A stretch of 64,000 bases of DNA from Fragilaria radians (GCA_900642245.1 CAAAJI010000008.1:168611-232610); one strand, 5' to 3'; shown: positions 33,569 to 46,133, numbered from the stretch's first letter. The notes: generated by a model from the sequence alone, not told the origin. Translations and numbers: made by a program.

Positions 33569-34603
33569 ATGGAAAAGACAAATTCTTATCGAGTATGTTT
33601 TCTTCTTGTTGTTTGTTTGTGGGGAGTGTTTTTTGCTGACTTTCGAGGATTCCGCGTATTACATTCTCAATCAAATATATCAAGAGGAAAGAAGTACTTT
33701 ATTTACAAAATGGGTGGATCAGGACTAGGGAGTCAACTTCTTAATATGTTTTCCAAAGCAATATATATGTCGGAAGCATTTAATCGTTCCATGATTGTTG
33801 ACGAATCTCATTTTGAATATCGTCGAAACGACTCTGTTGGAGTTTTTACTGGTTATTTTACTCCTAAGTTTCCCGTTTTTGATCGTGTGGAACAGCATTC
33901 TTATGTAGAATCAATAACTTCCGGGTTGATCATACATTTATATGCATCCAACTATCGAGATCCGTATCCATCCCTAAATACTGAAGATAAATCAATTTGG
34001 ATTACTGGATTGCACGACTATCGCCCTGACATTCTTTTAAACTATAATGTTAGTTCTATGGAATTTTTCGAGAAAATGGGTCAAGCCTTGTGCCCTCACA
34101 TGAAACTAAATGAAGAAACCCTGACCGAAGTCCATAATTTAAAAAATCTACATGGCTTTCCTAGCTTTCATGAGGACAGCGTCGCTTTCCATGTTCGTCG
34201 CACCGACAAACTGGAAATGGAATCACGCTTGTATCGAGGAGAAGAATATGTGGCTAAGTTATTAGCAGTGGCGAAAAATGAAGACTTTAAATATTGCTTT
34301 GTTGCAACTGATGATTGGCATGCAGTGGACGAAATTCGATTGGCATTGGAGGCATCCAATATATTTTGCAAAGTCTACGCTCTAAACCACCAAGACGTAT
34401 TGATCCATAGGCTTCCCGCATTTCCAGAAACATTACGCTTCATTACAGAGCTATCCATGCTAATTGATGCAAAATATTTCGTCGGGACGTTTAACAGTAA
34501 TATCGGAGCGTTGGTATCACTGATGAGAAGTTGTAAGCATCCAAACATAGAACACTATTCCAGGTCATATGGAGTGGATACAGACACTTGGTATATGTGG
34601 TGA
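33569..34603 (+). CDS. Type II membrane fucosyltransferase-like protein (GT23/FUT8-like)
   Basis: A single-exon protein of 344 residues. The frame is open upstream to 33497, but only through a TTG. The ATG at 33569 gives a basic N-terminus followed by a signal anchor at about 8-23 (VCFLLVVCLWGVFFA), the expected Golgi topology. GGSGLGSQLLNMFSKAIYMS (49-68) resembles the GxGxQ donor-binding start of fucosyltransferases. AFHVRRTDK (206-214) is the GDP-fucose-binding HxRRTDK motif of alpha-1,6-fucosyltransferase FUT8. CFVATDD (243-249) and FVGTFNSNIG (304-313) match later conserved blocks. It would add core or glycan fucose. The sequence is shorter than FUT8 (about 575) and lacks its coiled-coil and SH3 regions, so the acceptor may differ. 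Confidence 0.8.
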   Translation: MEKTNSYRVCFLLVVCLWGVFFADFRGFRVLHSQSNISRGKKYFIYKMGGSGLGSQLLNMFSKAIYMSEAFNRSMIVDESHFEYRRNDSVGVFTGYFTPKFPVFDRVEQHSYVESITSGLIIHLYASNYRDPYPSLNTEDKSIWITGLHDYRPDILLNYNVSSMEFFEKMGQALCPHMKLNEETLTEVHNLKNLHGFPSFHEDSVAFHVRRTDKLEMESRLYRGEEYVAKLLAVAKNEDFKYCFVATDDWHAVDEIRLALEASNIFCKVYALNHQDVLIHRLPAFPETLRFITELSMLIDAKYFVGTFNSNIGALVSLMRSCKHPNIEHYSRSYGVDTDTWYMW

Positions 34604-37600
34604 ATGATTTAATTATATAAAATTAACATGCATTCGCTACGATCCATTTAATTTTAGTTTTTTCGTTTCATCCGTTTGAAAATATTCCACATTTGTCGCC
34701 AACAAATAGTTTCATCGGCAAACCAGCTGACTTTGAAGTGATTCATGAAACTTTTTGCAGAATGGGCTCCCTTGCTCTGCTTCTGTCATCTAATCGTTAT
34801 ATTTTATTGAATATGTGACTAATATACTCAGTTGTATCACTTTCTGCTATCATCGGATGAGGCACTCATTGCTGGATTACGTGACCACGTTTAGACTAGG
34901 AAGTTATGTCAACTCTATAGTCTAGAATTTCTGAAGTTTGAAACAAATCTATACCCCTGATCCACTAAATCGCTATTTTTGTTGCTCATCAATAGGTAAA
35001 ATGTCACAACAGATAAATTGTAACAGGAATAAGTTGACCAGGTTTAGATTGATCTAAACAGAGTAGATGTTAAATTAAGCGAGACGAGTCTTCTTACATA
35101 AGTATCCAACAAGTCAAGGGCAGACTCTTATACCATAAAGCAGAAGAGGTTTAACACATTCCCAAAACTGGATCCGGGTGGTTAATTATAGCCTTAGAAC
35201 CACTTAACTATGTTTACAGCCGATAAAAACACGTGAGAATATAAGGTCATGAGCAATTAGACTGAAACTCTTGAGTGACGACCTTTACAAAGCTAAATTG
35301 ATTTTTGATCTATCTTCCATAAATTGACTTAACCATTCGGCTTCGTTTCTTTTTGGATACGGAAAAATAACTCCCTAGTTTCAAATCACGACCTATCATC
35401 TCTGGTAACTCTAATTATTTTTCGTTGCTTCACCTATCTAGGAACGAAATGCTGATCATTTCTTTTGATCATTGGGCATAATGATATTGAAGTCAGGATT
35501 TCAGTGCTTGTATCTCAAAAAGACGTATAATCTGGTGAAGAACGATTTGTTTGTTGAAAGGCTTTAAACTAGGAATTATCTTTAACACCATTGCCATTAA
35601 CTTTTGACACTATTTGATAGTTAATTCAAACCCTTTCCACGGAACTCTGTTATGAAAATTCTAAAACTTTCTCCCGTAATACTTTTTCATTCCTGCTTCA
35701 CTTATCATTTTTTCTACCATCTCCTACACTTTTCCGATATCATCTTTCGATTAACTTCAATACAACTTAAAGGATACAAAATCCTTGTAATTGATTTGCC
35801 CTTACTAAGCTCGAGAGTCCATAAAGACACGTTGACCGTCTGATTACCCATCACTTGACAGCTCTGATATCTTTTTAACTAATTTTCAAGATAAAAATAC
35901 TGGATAAATGTTTATTGCATGCCTACAATACAGTGTAATCATTTCAATCCACGGATTTGTTGAATCAATCTTTCGCATTGCAATGATTATTTGACCCTAA
36001 TTCGTAATGTTTTTGCGGCTTTGTGAATTTTATGCGGGCTAAACATCTCATGATATCTGTTCTTTATGTCAGATGGAGTAAAGTGCACCCGCTAGAATCA
36101 TCTAGAATCATCTTGTTATTGTTTCTGTCACTTTGAATTTCTGTTAACTTTCCTCTAGTCATGAATGAGCCTTTCAAGATTGTGAATTATCTTTTCAATT
36201 CATTCGTTGATTATAAGAATTGTCCTCATTCGTGTTTCCTGTTGTGACTTACACAGCCGCGTTTTAGTGGAATACACCAATGATTCAGTTTGTCAACTTC
36301 TGGCTCTCTTAGTCCCTCAAAGTTTTGAATGGTAGCATCTAACGTACTAAAATAATATAAATATTTCAAATAAGTTACCCAAATGAGTTTCAAAAATCAG
36401 AATAATCTTCTCTTTTATTTCTTGCATATGTATCATGGATTGCATTCCCTAGACCATTAACAAAACAAAGAATTATTTCATGTTCTGCTGTATAAAAACT
36501 CCACCTCTCTATTTAATTATCCACTATTTGATGCTAACATAGCACAAATGCTTTTTAGGAAGGCTTTTCATACCTTGAGGTATAGACCAAAGAGACAATA
36601 CTTTATTTAATAATTTGTATCGAAATGAACAAAATTCAGTATACCATAGATTAGACTAGAAGGTGTACAATCACAATACTGCAGATTGTACAGCAATAGC
36701 CAAGATGAAACGGCAGAAAAAGCTCGCTTTGAAGCAAAATCTGTTCCAGGAAAAGTATCTTTCGCCTTTGTTTTTGAAAAAGATGCCCGTAAAAGACAAT
36801 TGAAACCTGAAACGGTTACAAAGAACTAGAAAAGGAAGGTTGAATCCCTTCCCTCTACTAAATTAACCTAACGGCTAATAGTGATGAAAATGAGAAGTAC
36901 GTTGCTACTTTTCCAAACATTTTTATTCAATGCAGAATTAGTAATGAGCCTTGCTGTCAATCAGGAGGAATATGCTATTACAGTTGATCCAAAATTATTA
37001 ACATCTGTTTGATAGAACATAGGGTGAATTTAACTTGAAACCTAAATGTCAGTTGATGACCCGAATAGAACAGCACTTACGTGAGGAAATTGCAAGCTTT
37101 TTGGCAATAGGAGTCCTTGACGAAGACTATATCTCTGAATGGACTCCCCCCACATATGTTATTGCAAAGAAAACGTAACAATAAGACTCGTCTCTGAGTT
37201 GAGGAAACTCAACTTGTTATTACAACATCCCCCATTGCCAAATGTCAAAAATTGGGGACATGATCCGTTTCATGCATGGATTTACCTTTGCCATAGCGTT
37301 GGATTTGAATAGGGATTACTATTACATTAACTTGGTGCAGGCACCAGAAATATGTACTATCGAATTGCCCCTAATGTTTTTAAAATGTTATGAGTAAACT
37401 TGCCAAAGATATGAATAATATGAAAACCTACCTTGATATTTTTTTAAATTTAATAAGCAGAGACTTCCAGGACCATCACACTAGCATAGAAATAGGTCTA
37501 GCAAGACTCTCCACAGTAGGTATGAGAATGAAAAATGCATCTAAATCAAAGTTTTTCACAGAACAAATAAAAATCTGGGATTTTGGATTGCCAGGCACCA

Positions 37601-39115
37601 AGGTATTCTACCAGTGCACAACCAGATTTTGGTCATCCTTAATATTAAGGCCCCCTAAATCTAGAATTACGTTAATTCATTGGGGTAGTCAATTATGATC
37701 GTAACATATTCTTTTGCCAAAGTGAGCTATTTTCACCTTTGACAAGTCTCACATCTAGTAAAGTAAATTGAAAGGCTTTTGGAAAAAAGGAGAAGGTTTT
37801 ACCTTCAATGACCTAGAAGCTTGGGTTAAGAGAAAACTGCTATCTCAACCTCATTACTCAATGCAACATATTGAAGGATATGATCTTCTCTGCTACAGAG
37901 GTAAGATAAACATTCCTCAATCACTGAGGCAAATAGCATTAAAGCCAAATCAACAGCAAGTCATGATCCACAGGCAAATGCAATCATGGAGCGCATACAT
38001 GAAACTTGTAAATGACATGTTCAGATAGTTTGACTTGATGAATGAAAGTTTGGAGGATAATCCGTTTGATAACTTTCTTCAATCCATGGGCTATAACAAG
38101 CACCTATCATACAACACTTCAAGAAACTCCCTGCCAACTAGTGCTTGGTAGCGACATGATTCAAAATGGGTTTAAGGCAAATTGGAATATAATTCGAAAA
38201 GAAAGCGCAACATAATTAAAGCGTCCAATGAGAAGAAAGAAAAACAGATTCCTTATGAATACAAGGTTGGAGACCAAGGTTTATTGGAAACTCATGGGAT
38301 TCTAGGGAAGTTATCAACACCACGTAAAGGACTATACCCAGTCACTTAGTTATACCAAAGCGGAACAATTCAAATTCAGAAAGGAACTTTGTCAGGGTGT
38401 GTGTATATCAGTTGAACACCTACCCTCAAAGCAATGTGACGTACAAAAGTAAAGTAATGCCATTTCTGTTGCAATAAAATCACAATGCTCTATGTTGATA
38501 GTAGGCAATGCAAGACTATGATCTATGAAAGCATCATTTCTGCAAATTCAACCTTACAATGAGTTCTTCAAGATGTGGCAATCGCTATCTGTCTACTTTT
38601 CCAATGACATTGCTAAATCATTGGTTTATTTGACTAAGTAACAGGGAGACAGTCCTTCTGTTAGGTAAGTATATACTTAAAGACAACAATGTTATGTTTA
38701 GGTCAAGTTAGGTGAAACATTTTATGCATCCACACATTTAATAGTAAAAAAATGTATTCAATAATGATTCTTGCACAGTCAGGACCGTTGCTCCTATGGA
38801 GTTGGATGAAAAATCTAGCCAATCAGAGCTCATTGCTTTTTCCGTTGACACCCCAAATTGACGTTGCCGAATCATAAAATTATATTGTTAAGGGCTGAGT
38901 TAACTCAATTTTCTGTGCCTGAAGTCATTTCACTTTGGTATAGTGTCCACTTGATGTGTACATGCAAAATTTGAGGCTAATAGGATTTATCATAATTGGC
39001 GAATTGATCTCGTTGAGAAAGACGAGTCAAGGGAATCACCTCGGGACAACTCTCTAGCAGGTATTCATTTGTGTTTCCCATCTTGAATCAAGTATTGGCT
39101 ATTTGTTATCTTAAA
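34604..39115. other. AT-rich spacer containing a dead gypsy retrotransposon
   Basis: A 4.5-kb spacer. Apart from the Ty3/gypsy relic at 37030-38450, I see only broken short frames. A 45-codon stretch at about 36695-36830 (rich in Lys and Glu, ending in a stop) may belong to the same element's upstream part. No LTR pair could be recognised by eye. Confidence 0.5.
37030..38450 (+). mobile_element. Decayed Ty3/gypsy retrotransposon (RT to integrase)
   Basis: Gypsy polyprotein landmarks occur in the right order but spread over different frames with stops. IASFLAIGVLDEDY and SEWTPPTYVIAKK (from about 37085) match the RT start, followed by a degenerate LRKLNLLLQH block. LDIFLNLISRDFQDHHTSIE with GLARLSTVGMRMKNASKSK (37430-37560) fits the later RT segment, but the catalytic YxDD is replaced. 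DLLCYRGKINIPQSLRQIAL (37882-37941) is the integrase zinc-binding entry. MERIHETC and, near 38100-38160, a shredded 'tt.q.tP.qLVfG.DMI' block represent the integrase end, followed by a basic tail. It is inactive. Confidence 0.75.
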
Positions 39116-40592
39116 ATGGCAGACCAAAAGGAATTCAAGAGGCGTCTGAAGGTATTGATGAATAAATCCGAAAATATGACTTGTGTCGATTGCAATGAAC
39201 GGCAACCTCGTTGGGCTTCTCTGATCAAGCCTGCACCAGGATCTCCTGATACCTTAGGCATGGGAGCGTTTATGTGCTTAGAATGCTCGGGGTCACACCG
39301 TCGTCTTGGTGTTCACATATCTTTTGTAAGATCAGTCAACCTCGATTCCTGTACGTTTCAAATCATTTATGTAATGGCGCTGTCGCTTCAAAATCCTTCT
39401 AACTACATCTGACATTTCAGGGAAGGAGCACGAAGTCCAAATTATGGAAAACGGAGGTAATGCAAAAGTTAACATCGTGTACGAGGCTCTGTTGCATCGC
39501 TCGAGCAATGCTAAACCAGACACCACTGCTACTGGTCCTACACGTGAGAGATATATTCGAGATAAATACGAAAGACGAAAGTATTATGATCCAACGGCTT
39601 TGGAAAACTTTACTTCCACTGATCATGGCGTTGATGAGGATAAGTCGCCGCCATCCACGTTGACATCGAAGCGCGTTCCTACTACAAGGGCACCTACAGC
39701 ATTGGCTGCCGTGTCAAGAGCCCCCTCCGACGTAGCACGCCGAAGAGCTGAAGCACGACAGGCACGAGTGGTCGGTAACTCCGTTCCAGCGGATCGACCG
39801 ACTCGTCTAAATGCCTCAGCTCCTCCTCCAACTTCAGCGCCTCCACCACCTTCAGTTCCTCCCCCAACAGAATCCCTTGATTTGTTAGATTTCGGTTCCA
39901 CCACTGCAAGTACATCAACAGCTCCTCCTCCTTCATATGCTTCATCATCATCTAATCAAGATGAAACCTTGGATTTGTTTGCTAACATGAATGTTTCGAG
40001 TATTGCTTCCAATGCTCCAGCACCCGCTCCCGTTAAGTCCAACGAGGATATCTTGTCACTCTTTGCGTCTCCCCAACCAAACACTAACATGATGGGACAT
40101 CAAAATCCTCAGTCGCAGATGATGGGCGGAAGTTTTCCGAGTCAAGGACCAATGATGATTGGGGGTCCAAATATGGGTCAGTCTTTTATGAATCAATCCA
40201 TGGTGGCTCCTCCACAGTCTCAAATGAACACCATGCAACAGCCAATGGCGATGATTACACCACAAATGCAAATGATGATGATGCAGCAGCAACAAATGAT
40301 GATGCAACAGGCAAATCAAAATGCATATGGTTTGCAGCAATTTCATACGCCGATGACGAATTCCACAGGACAACAAAACATGAATCCTATGATGTCAAAT
40401 TCTGGAATGTCCGGAATGATGGTTGGAATTCAGCAACAGCAGCCATTGATGATGATGCCGGCGTCCCAGATGCAATCAAGTGACGGATCATTTGGTGCTC
40501 CTATGGGCAGTGGGCCTTCTATCTCGTCTCTACAGGGGCAACCACAGAAAGAAGATCCATTTGCTCAATTTGGATTCAACGCATTTCGATAA
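39116..40592 (+). CDS. ArfGAP protein with clathrin/adaptor-binding-like tail, two exons
   Basis: Exon 1 is 39116-39350 and exon 2 is 39421-40592. The 70-bp GTACGT...TTTCAG intron splits the codon for the conserved Trp of VNLDSW, giving 468 residues. The N-terminal zinc finger is C23-x2-C26 ... C54-x2-C57-x4-R62, where R62 is the arginine finger that triggers GTP hydrolysis on Arf. Between the Cys pairs there are 27 residues instead of the usual 16; the extra is IKPAPGSPDTLG. The C-terminal 300 residues are disordered, Pro- then Met/Gln-rich, with clathrin-box-like and adaptor motifs (SLDLLDF, TLDLFANM, DILSLFA and the terminal DPFAQFGFNAF). It resembles SMAP/AGD proteins that work at clathrin coats. 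An in-frame ATG at 39071 exists but leads a non-conserved extension. Confidence 0.92.
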
Positions 40593-42782
40593 TCACATTC
40601 ACACAGCCTTCTTCTGAAACTTCGACTCCTAGTCGTGAAACTTGGATAAACATCTGAGTTCGGTAGTCATAGAATGATTCAGTTTACTAGGTTGTTCGGC
40701 AAATCATTCAATTTGAGTAAGGCGCTCAATTCTTTTTTCCAATTTTTGTTTTCAAATTTAATCATAAGGAATTGAGTTGATATAGTCAAAAGGGAATGCT
40801 TATCCAAAATAGATTTAGTGTGTCCATCCTAGTGTCAATATTTGACAGGAAGTTATTTTTAGGTTGGCTTGGAATATTGACCCTTATGCGGCGTTTCAGA
40901 AAAGCATCACTCAAGCAACCGTTGCTGTTTGAGATTAGGAGATTCACAAGAGTTTGAGATGTGAAATGTTTTGGAAGTGTAGACTACTTTCATAGTCTAC
41001 ACAGATTTTTGTAAATTACAAAGACAGTTTCCCCTAAATTAGACTACTGGTGTCCATAGAAGATAACTTCTCTCTGTCAATCCTTCATATCAGTAATGCC
41101 GTTTCTGTAGGCTGACCTTACTACATAAGCTTGACCAAACTGCAGATGCATTAATTTTCTAAAAAGCATAATAAAGTGTCAGGTTCAATGCTGAAGATCA
41201 AATGTTGGAAGCTGTCCATGTTGTAATGTGTTGAAACCCATTTCTGGGAATGATCCAGTGTCGTAAAGTCAGCAAAGTAAGAATGAGACAATTCTTCTGT
41301 TATCAAATGTCTTCTCATCACGTTTAACAATCAAAGTTTTCGAGATCTAAACGTAATATCCTAAAATGTTTTTTATGTACTCTATTCAGAAATGTGTACA
41401 ATTTTTCCTATACTTCGTGATGTCTTGAGAATTGAATGTGATTAAGGATGCATGTTCATTTTAAGATCTAACAATGGATTCTAATTCGACGTGTAGAGGA
41501 ACGAAAACTTTGTCGGCTGTTGAAAAAATCATAATGACGCGTATCTGAAAAATATAGAGGATTTTTTTGTCATGGTTGCATGATGTTATGTTGATGTTTC
41601 ATTCGTTCAATATGCGTTAGATATTCAATGCTTGATGTATTGCTTTCTTAGTATCATGTTCTCAATAATGCATTTAATAATGGGTTGGATTATGAATTTG
41701 AAATTTACTTGTGTCTTCTGGGTAGAAGACTGGAATAAGCTGATAGTACCATGAAGATGCGCTGATCCATGTATACATTTTGTGTGACGTCTATCACCTT
41801 ACGAGTCTAATGTTTATGTTATACCAGATTTCTGGACATATTAGGAGCTTCATTGTAATTCGTTTGATAACTAGCTAGGTACATTCACATATCTATTCTC
41901 AAGCTTTTTGTTGAACATAATGTTGAGGAAGCCCTTGATATTGCAAAGTTGTTGATTCCGTATCCGGATAAATTTCAGCCACCTCTTCATTAACAAACTC
42001 ATCACTATCAGAATTTAATAAACTATCAGATAGAGAATTGCCATTTACCGTCCTCATTTCTTGACAGTAGAAATTACCGTTGTTTTAGTTTACTTCTATC
42101 ACAAAATACATCTTGAATGAGTCCCGCTAAAATTTCAGATCCTGATATGTTTTCACTGCCTCCTGTTTTACTTTGTCCCTCATGAGCTAAGCACTTATTA
42201 AAACTTAGTTGTGATTGTTCACACTTAGGTATAGTAAGCCCAAATAGCGTAGGATGTTGAGGAAACAAGAATTCTTCGTTGCAGTTGTTGGTTGATATCA
42301 TTTATCTGAAAATGAAGTTAAGGAGGGTAAGTCGGAGAACACACAAAATTATAATGAAGCTCATTAAATGAGTAGAGAGGATTTCATAGTGTTGGATGTA
42401 TCATGATGTTACGTTGATGTTGTTGCCAATGTCAAATGAAAACGAGTTCGACTGTAGGTAGTTTAGGGGAGTCGAGGTATGAATATTAAAAATAAAGATT
42501 AGAGTTCGAGAAAAAAAAGGTATCTTTTGCTCAGAACGCAAAACGATTTGGCATTGTGATCTTTTGACACCACCTTCTGTTTCATTAAACATATATTTCT
42601 ACATACATATTACAATTGAATTCTAAATGCAAAGTTTCGGCCCAATTTGATTTTTAGGTCATTTTTTTAAAAAATCGTTTGACATGTCTCCTCCAGTTGT
42701 CGGTAAGTCAGAAAATGGCAACTTATCTGAGTAGTTTAGTTTTTGTGACTTAATTGGTCTATCCGATCGCTAATGTCAATAA
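40593..42782. other. AT-rich spacer, no gene recognised
   Basis: About 2.2 kb of AT-rich DNA between two plus-strand genes. Short minus-strand frames (42074-42301, 42401-42592) show no motif. I see nothing else to support. Confidence 0.5.
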
Positions 42783-43181
42783 ATGATGCGTAACCTTCAA
42801 TCGACATCTAATTGTCATTCTTTACCAGGGCATATTTCTCTCGATGAGTGCAAGATTCTGAACCAAATACTCGATGGGAAGGAAACGCCCCGTGGCTGTT
42901 ATTCCCTAAACCACATCTCGGGAGAAGACAAGTTTACCTACCATCATAACGAAAGTAGGTTCCAGGGAGACGATGTTGAACATCATCGCATGTCTTGGTT
43001 AATGCCCAAAACAGCTCGTAGATTGACAAAGAACTCCAAGTATCACGTTTCCCAGTGGCGCCAGCCAGTTGAAATTATGGCTTCAGAATGCAAAAGAATT
43101 TTGACGGCACTAGAAAATGCTCTAGAAGATGTCGCGGAAGCAAACAAGAGTCTTCCAAAGGCTTGCCAGAATATTTCTTGA
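42783..43181 (+). CDS. Hypothetical 132-residue protein
   Basis: A single ATG frame with a less AT-rich, protein-like composition than its surroundings. It is hydrophilic, with several Cys, His and Trp residues in the middle (SWLMPKTARRLTK, KYHVSQWRQP) and a C-terminal amphipathic helix (KRILTALENALEDVAEANKS) that could form a coiled coil. No signal peptide, membrane segment or known domain is visible. It ends 101 bp before the stop of the converging methyltransferase gene. Composition and gene spacing support a real gene, but I recognise no family. Confidence 0.5.
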   Translation: MMRNLQSTSNCHSLPGHISLDECKILNQILDGKETPRGCYSLNHISGEDKFTYHHNESRFQGDDVEHHRMSWLMPKTARRLTKNSKYHVSQWRQPVEIMASECKRILTALENALEDVAEANKSLPKACQNIS

Positions 43182-43282
43182 AGTCGTATTTCAATATTGA
43201 AATTTATGATGTAGTGTCTAATTTTGACCATTACATGAGTTTCGTTATTGATTCTTAAGACGTATTATAAAGTGAAGTTATC

Positions 43283-44131
43283 TTAGGCAGTCACTTTTCT
43301 GGCAAGACCCATTACGATAGGGACAGAAAAGACTTTAAGATTGTTCATTTGCCACGAAATTACGTCCCATTCGGCCATTCCCTCCAAGGCATGAAGGGAA
43401 TCACGGTTACAGTTGCAACCTCCAGACACTCTTCGCCACCAAGGATTGATGAAATTTTGAAAATTTCGGGTAAAGGTTGAGGGATGAGCTGCTAGGTGCT
43501 CAGAAAAGTAAACATGTCCTCCTTCTATCAGTAATCTATTGATAGCCTCAAGAGTTGATTTTTGATTCTCCACCTCGCATAGGACATTGCCCAAAATCAC
43601 CCAGTCAAATTTTTCTGTTGGATGGGATGATGCATACTCCTCCACTGTTTGTGTTGATATCGTTATCTGGAAATCGTGAAAACAAGCCTTTTGGGCCTCA
43701 TGGCGGATGGTATCATGCATCTTTGAGACAGGTTCTAACGCTACCACATGACTGGCCTTGTCCTTGAACAGAGAAAAGTACGCACCACCGCCGGATCCAA
43801 CATCAAGGACACGGCCTTTTAGGTGTTGTAGCAACAACTTGCGTTGATTAAGAGTTTTAGATTTCATACGTTTCATCATCATAGGTATCATTCGAGAGAT
43901 AATGGCCATTCTCCAGGACTTAGGTCCTGCAGTCATGATTCCAGTGAAGACTGTAAACAGAGATAAGGAAATGGGGAAAAAGAGAACCATAGCGAATTGA
44001 ATACAACTCGTTAATAGGCTAGCCCTTTCTCGGGCAACTTCAGGAATCGCATACGAGTATTCTCCCAAGCTTTGAACTGTCAACCTGGGTCGAGAGCCCC
44101 CCTTCTGTGACCATGCTCGTTTTGAAATCAT
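43283..44131 (-). CDS. Membrane-associated class I methyltransferase, METTL7-like
   Basis: A single-exon protein of 282 residues. A hydrophobic segment at about 45-68 suggests a membrane anchor, as in METTL7 (TMT1) proteins of the ER and lipid droplets. The AdoMet motif I is VLDVGSGGGAYF (108-119), and ALEPVSKM (131-138) is the acidic post-motif. DWVILGNVLCEVEN matches the METTL7 'D.Vv.t.vLCSV.n' segment. GGHVYFSEHLAAHPSTFTRN and the NPWWRRVSGGCNCNRDSLHAL block (Trp-Trp...Gly-Cys) are also typical of this family. Known METTL7 enzymes methylate thiols; the substrate here is not deducible. Confidence 0.82.
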   Translation of the reverse strand: MISKRAWSQKGGSRPRLTVQSLGEYSYAIPEVARERASLLTSCIQFAMVLFFPISLSLFTVFTGIMTAGPKSWRMAIISRMIPMMMKRMKSKTLNQRKLLLQHLKGRVLDVGSGGGAYFSLFKDKASHVVALEPVSKMHDTIRHEAQKACFHDFQITISTQTVEEYASSHPTEKFDWVILGNVLCEVENQKSTLEAINRLLIEGGHVYFSEHLAAHPSTFTRNFQNFINPWWRRVSGGCNCNRDSLHALEGMAEWDVISWQMNNLKVFSVPIVMGLARKVTA

Positions 44132-46133
44132 TTTGAAAATTTTTATGAATCGAATCTTACGAAATTGTAGACGTTAGTAGTATACTGTAACATCGATTCT
44201 GATTTGTAGCCCGTGTATACTTTGGAAATTGTATAGTATAATGTTACTTCGCAATTGTACTCGTTGAAATGTGAGTTTCACGTTCTGAAAGTATGGTCCA
44301 CTATGGTTGAATTTTGAATCCATAGTGCTGAGCCATAACGGCAACTCCTACTTCAACTTTATATTCAGACCTCGATTCAAAATCCAATTTTTATCCAGCC
44401 TTTCATGATAGTTGTAACACTTGTTTCCTGCCCATGAACATTGGAGGTTGAATTGATTGCTGAATTGGCTGTAGAACCATCTGTCTTGTAAGTAAAACTT
44501 GCCTTGGTGTAAAACTAAAGAAGAAGAATGACATTCAGGCATTCTCTCCAATTCTCATGATAGTCTCCTGACAGGAATAATAATTCTCTATACTGAAAAG
44601 AGGACTGCTACTGCAGAGATGTGATTTATTGTTGGAGGCAATGAGTTTTTGAAACCATGTGAACGGCTTTAATATAAGAATAAATTAGCCTTAGACGTAA
44701 AAATTTAATTAGTAAACTTACAATTGGGTAGGAGGAGACTCTTCAACACGTTTAACCATCAGGTATATAGAAGGATTTCTCTCTTTAAGGGTAATTGTTG
44801 TTTGTGAATCACTTTTGTCTTTATTTGTTTTGTGGAACAAGGATGGACATTAGGGAAAGAAGTATGGCCATCTTGGAGCGGAGAAAGTGTTAGGAAAGGC
44901 TAAGCACTCAGGGGAATGGTATGCCCTGTTAAGAATGGTATCAAATCCCAAGACTTCAGAAGTGTGATGACAAAACATAAGAACAAAGAATAATTCTGAA
45001 GGTACTTGATCTTAATGTGATGGCATTCACAGAGTTGGTAATGTCCATTGACTTGACCAATAGTAGTGGAAAGATGCTTTAGGAATGTGAAGAGTTACAA
45101 GGCAAAAGAGTATGAAGATTGAAATATTGAATTAGCATGGGAAAAGCTGGGAGAAGCTGGAAGAAGAAGACAGCTACATGTTGGCCATTAGTTACTCATG
45201 ATTACACCAATATCTGATAGAGTCCTTTTGTTGAAAAGAAATTACCAATTAAAGGATAGGATTGTTTACTTTATTGTTGAGTTGGAATATCAAGGAAAGT
45301 CTGATACTGTTTTGGAGATTATATTATGTAGGAGAGAATATTGCATTTGAATAAGCCCCTAAATAACAAATCGTGAAAATTGAGCTAAAGCTCCAGAACA
45401 CTTTATGGAAGAATTTGTGCCATATTCAATAACTCGGAAATGGATGATCGAATTCAGAGTGGACTGTGGGAAGAGGGTGCATCGACAGCAACCCTTTACG
45501 AAAACTGAATAGTTACCAAAGAGAGAGGAAAAACGTTGATATAAAAGGACAATTAATGTTATTTAGAATTTTAATGTTGGATTGAAAGTCCAAGACGTCT
45601 TAAAGGATTATTTGAGCTACAAAAAATTCATGTGGATTAAATATGAATAACAACATTTTTGATGCAGCCTCATTTACGTAAAAGCTCGGAAGAAAATGTA
45701 GGTGATGAAATCAAAGTTTTGTGTGATTATTGTACTGCCCTCCGGCATTACAGAATTGAGAAACCAAGCACGGATATTGAAAAATCAATTTAAAAATGCA
45801 ATCTAGAAACGGATATGGTGTTGGCTTGCTATTTATTTGATTCATTGTTCAAGACCCATATATATACGCTGAAGTGATTGAGCTGTCTGAATATTTGGAT
45901 GGAGCAAATTTGGCAGCTAACAAAGATGCTGAGGATGATTAAATTTTCATCGATTCAAAACATGATGGGGTATACTTTCTAATAGTGATGGAGATAAAAT
46001 TATGGCAATCAATTGATATTTCGACAGAGATGTAAAAAAGACGAGATACTAGACTTCGCAATTTTGAGAATGATACTTACACAAATGATATAGCATGTTA
46101 GCATAACGTAACTATTGTATATATTATTGTCCA
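44132..46133. other. Spacer with Copia Gag debris
   Basis: 2 kb between the METTL7-like gene and dapF, both on the minus strand. The middle carries a shredded Copia Gag region on the plus strand (described separately). The downstream part to about 46000 may be more of the same element but has no readable domain. Confidence 0.5.
45005..45150 (+). mobile_element. Decayed Copia Gag fragment
   Basis: One frame reads AFTELVMSIDLTNSSGKM and, after frame breaks, SYKAKEYED and ELAWEKL. This follows the order of diatom-type Copia Gag: 'ayselilSId..tsaGkvaf', then 'c.tkdy.dGna.lAWe.L'. Several stops and shifts make it inactive. Weaker traces extend upstream to about 44850. Confidence 0.55.

Noticed and set aside
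39071..39115. Upstream in-frame start for the ArfGAP
   Set aside because: The extra residues are not ArfGAP-like, and the family normally starts just before the KEFKRRL helix, as the ATG at 39116 does.
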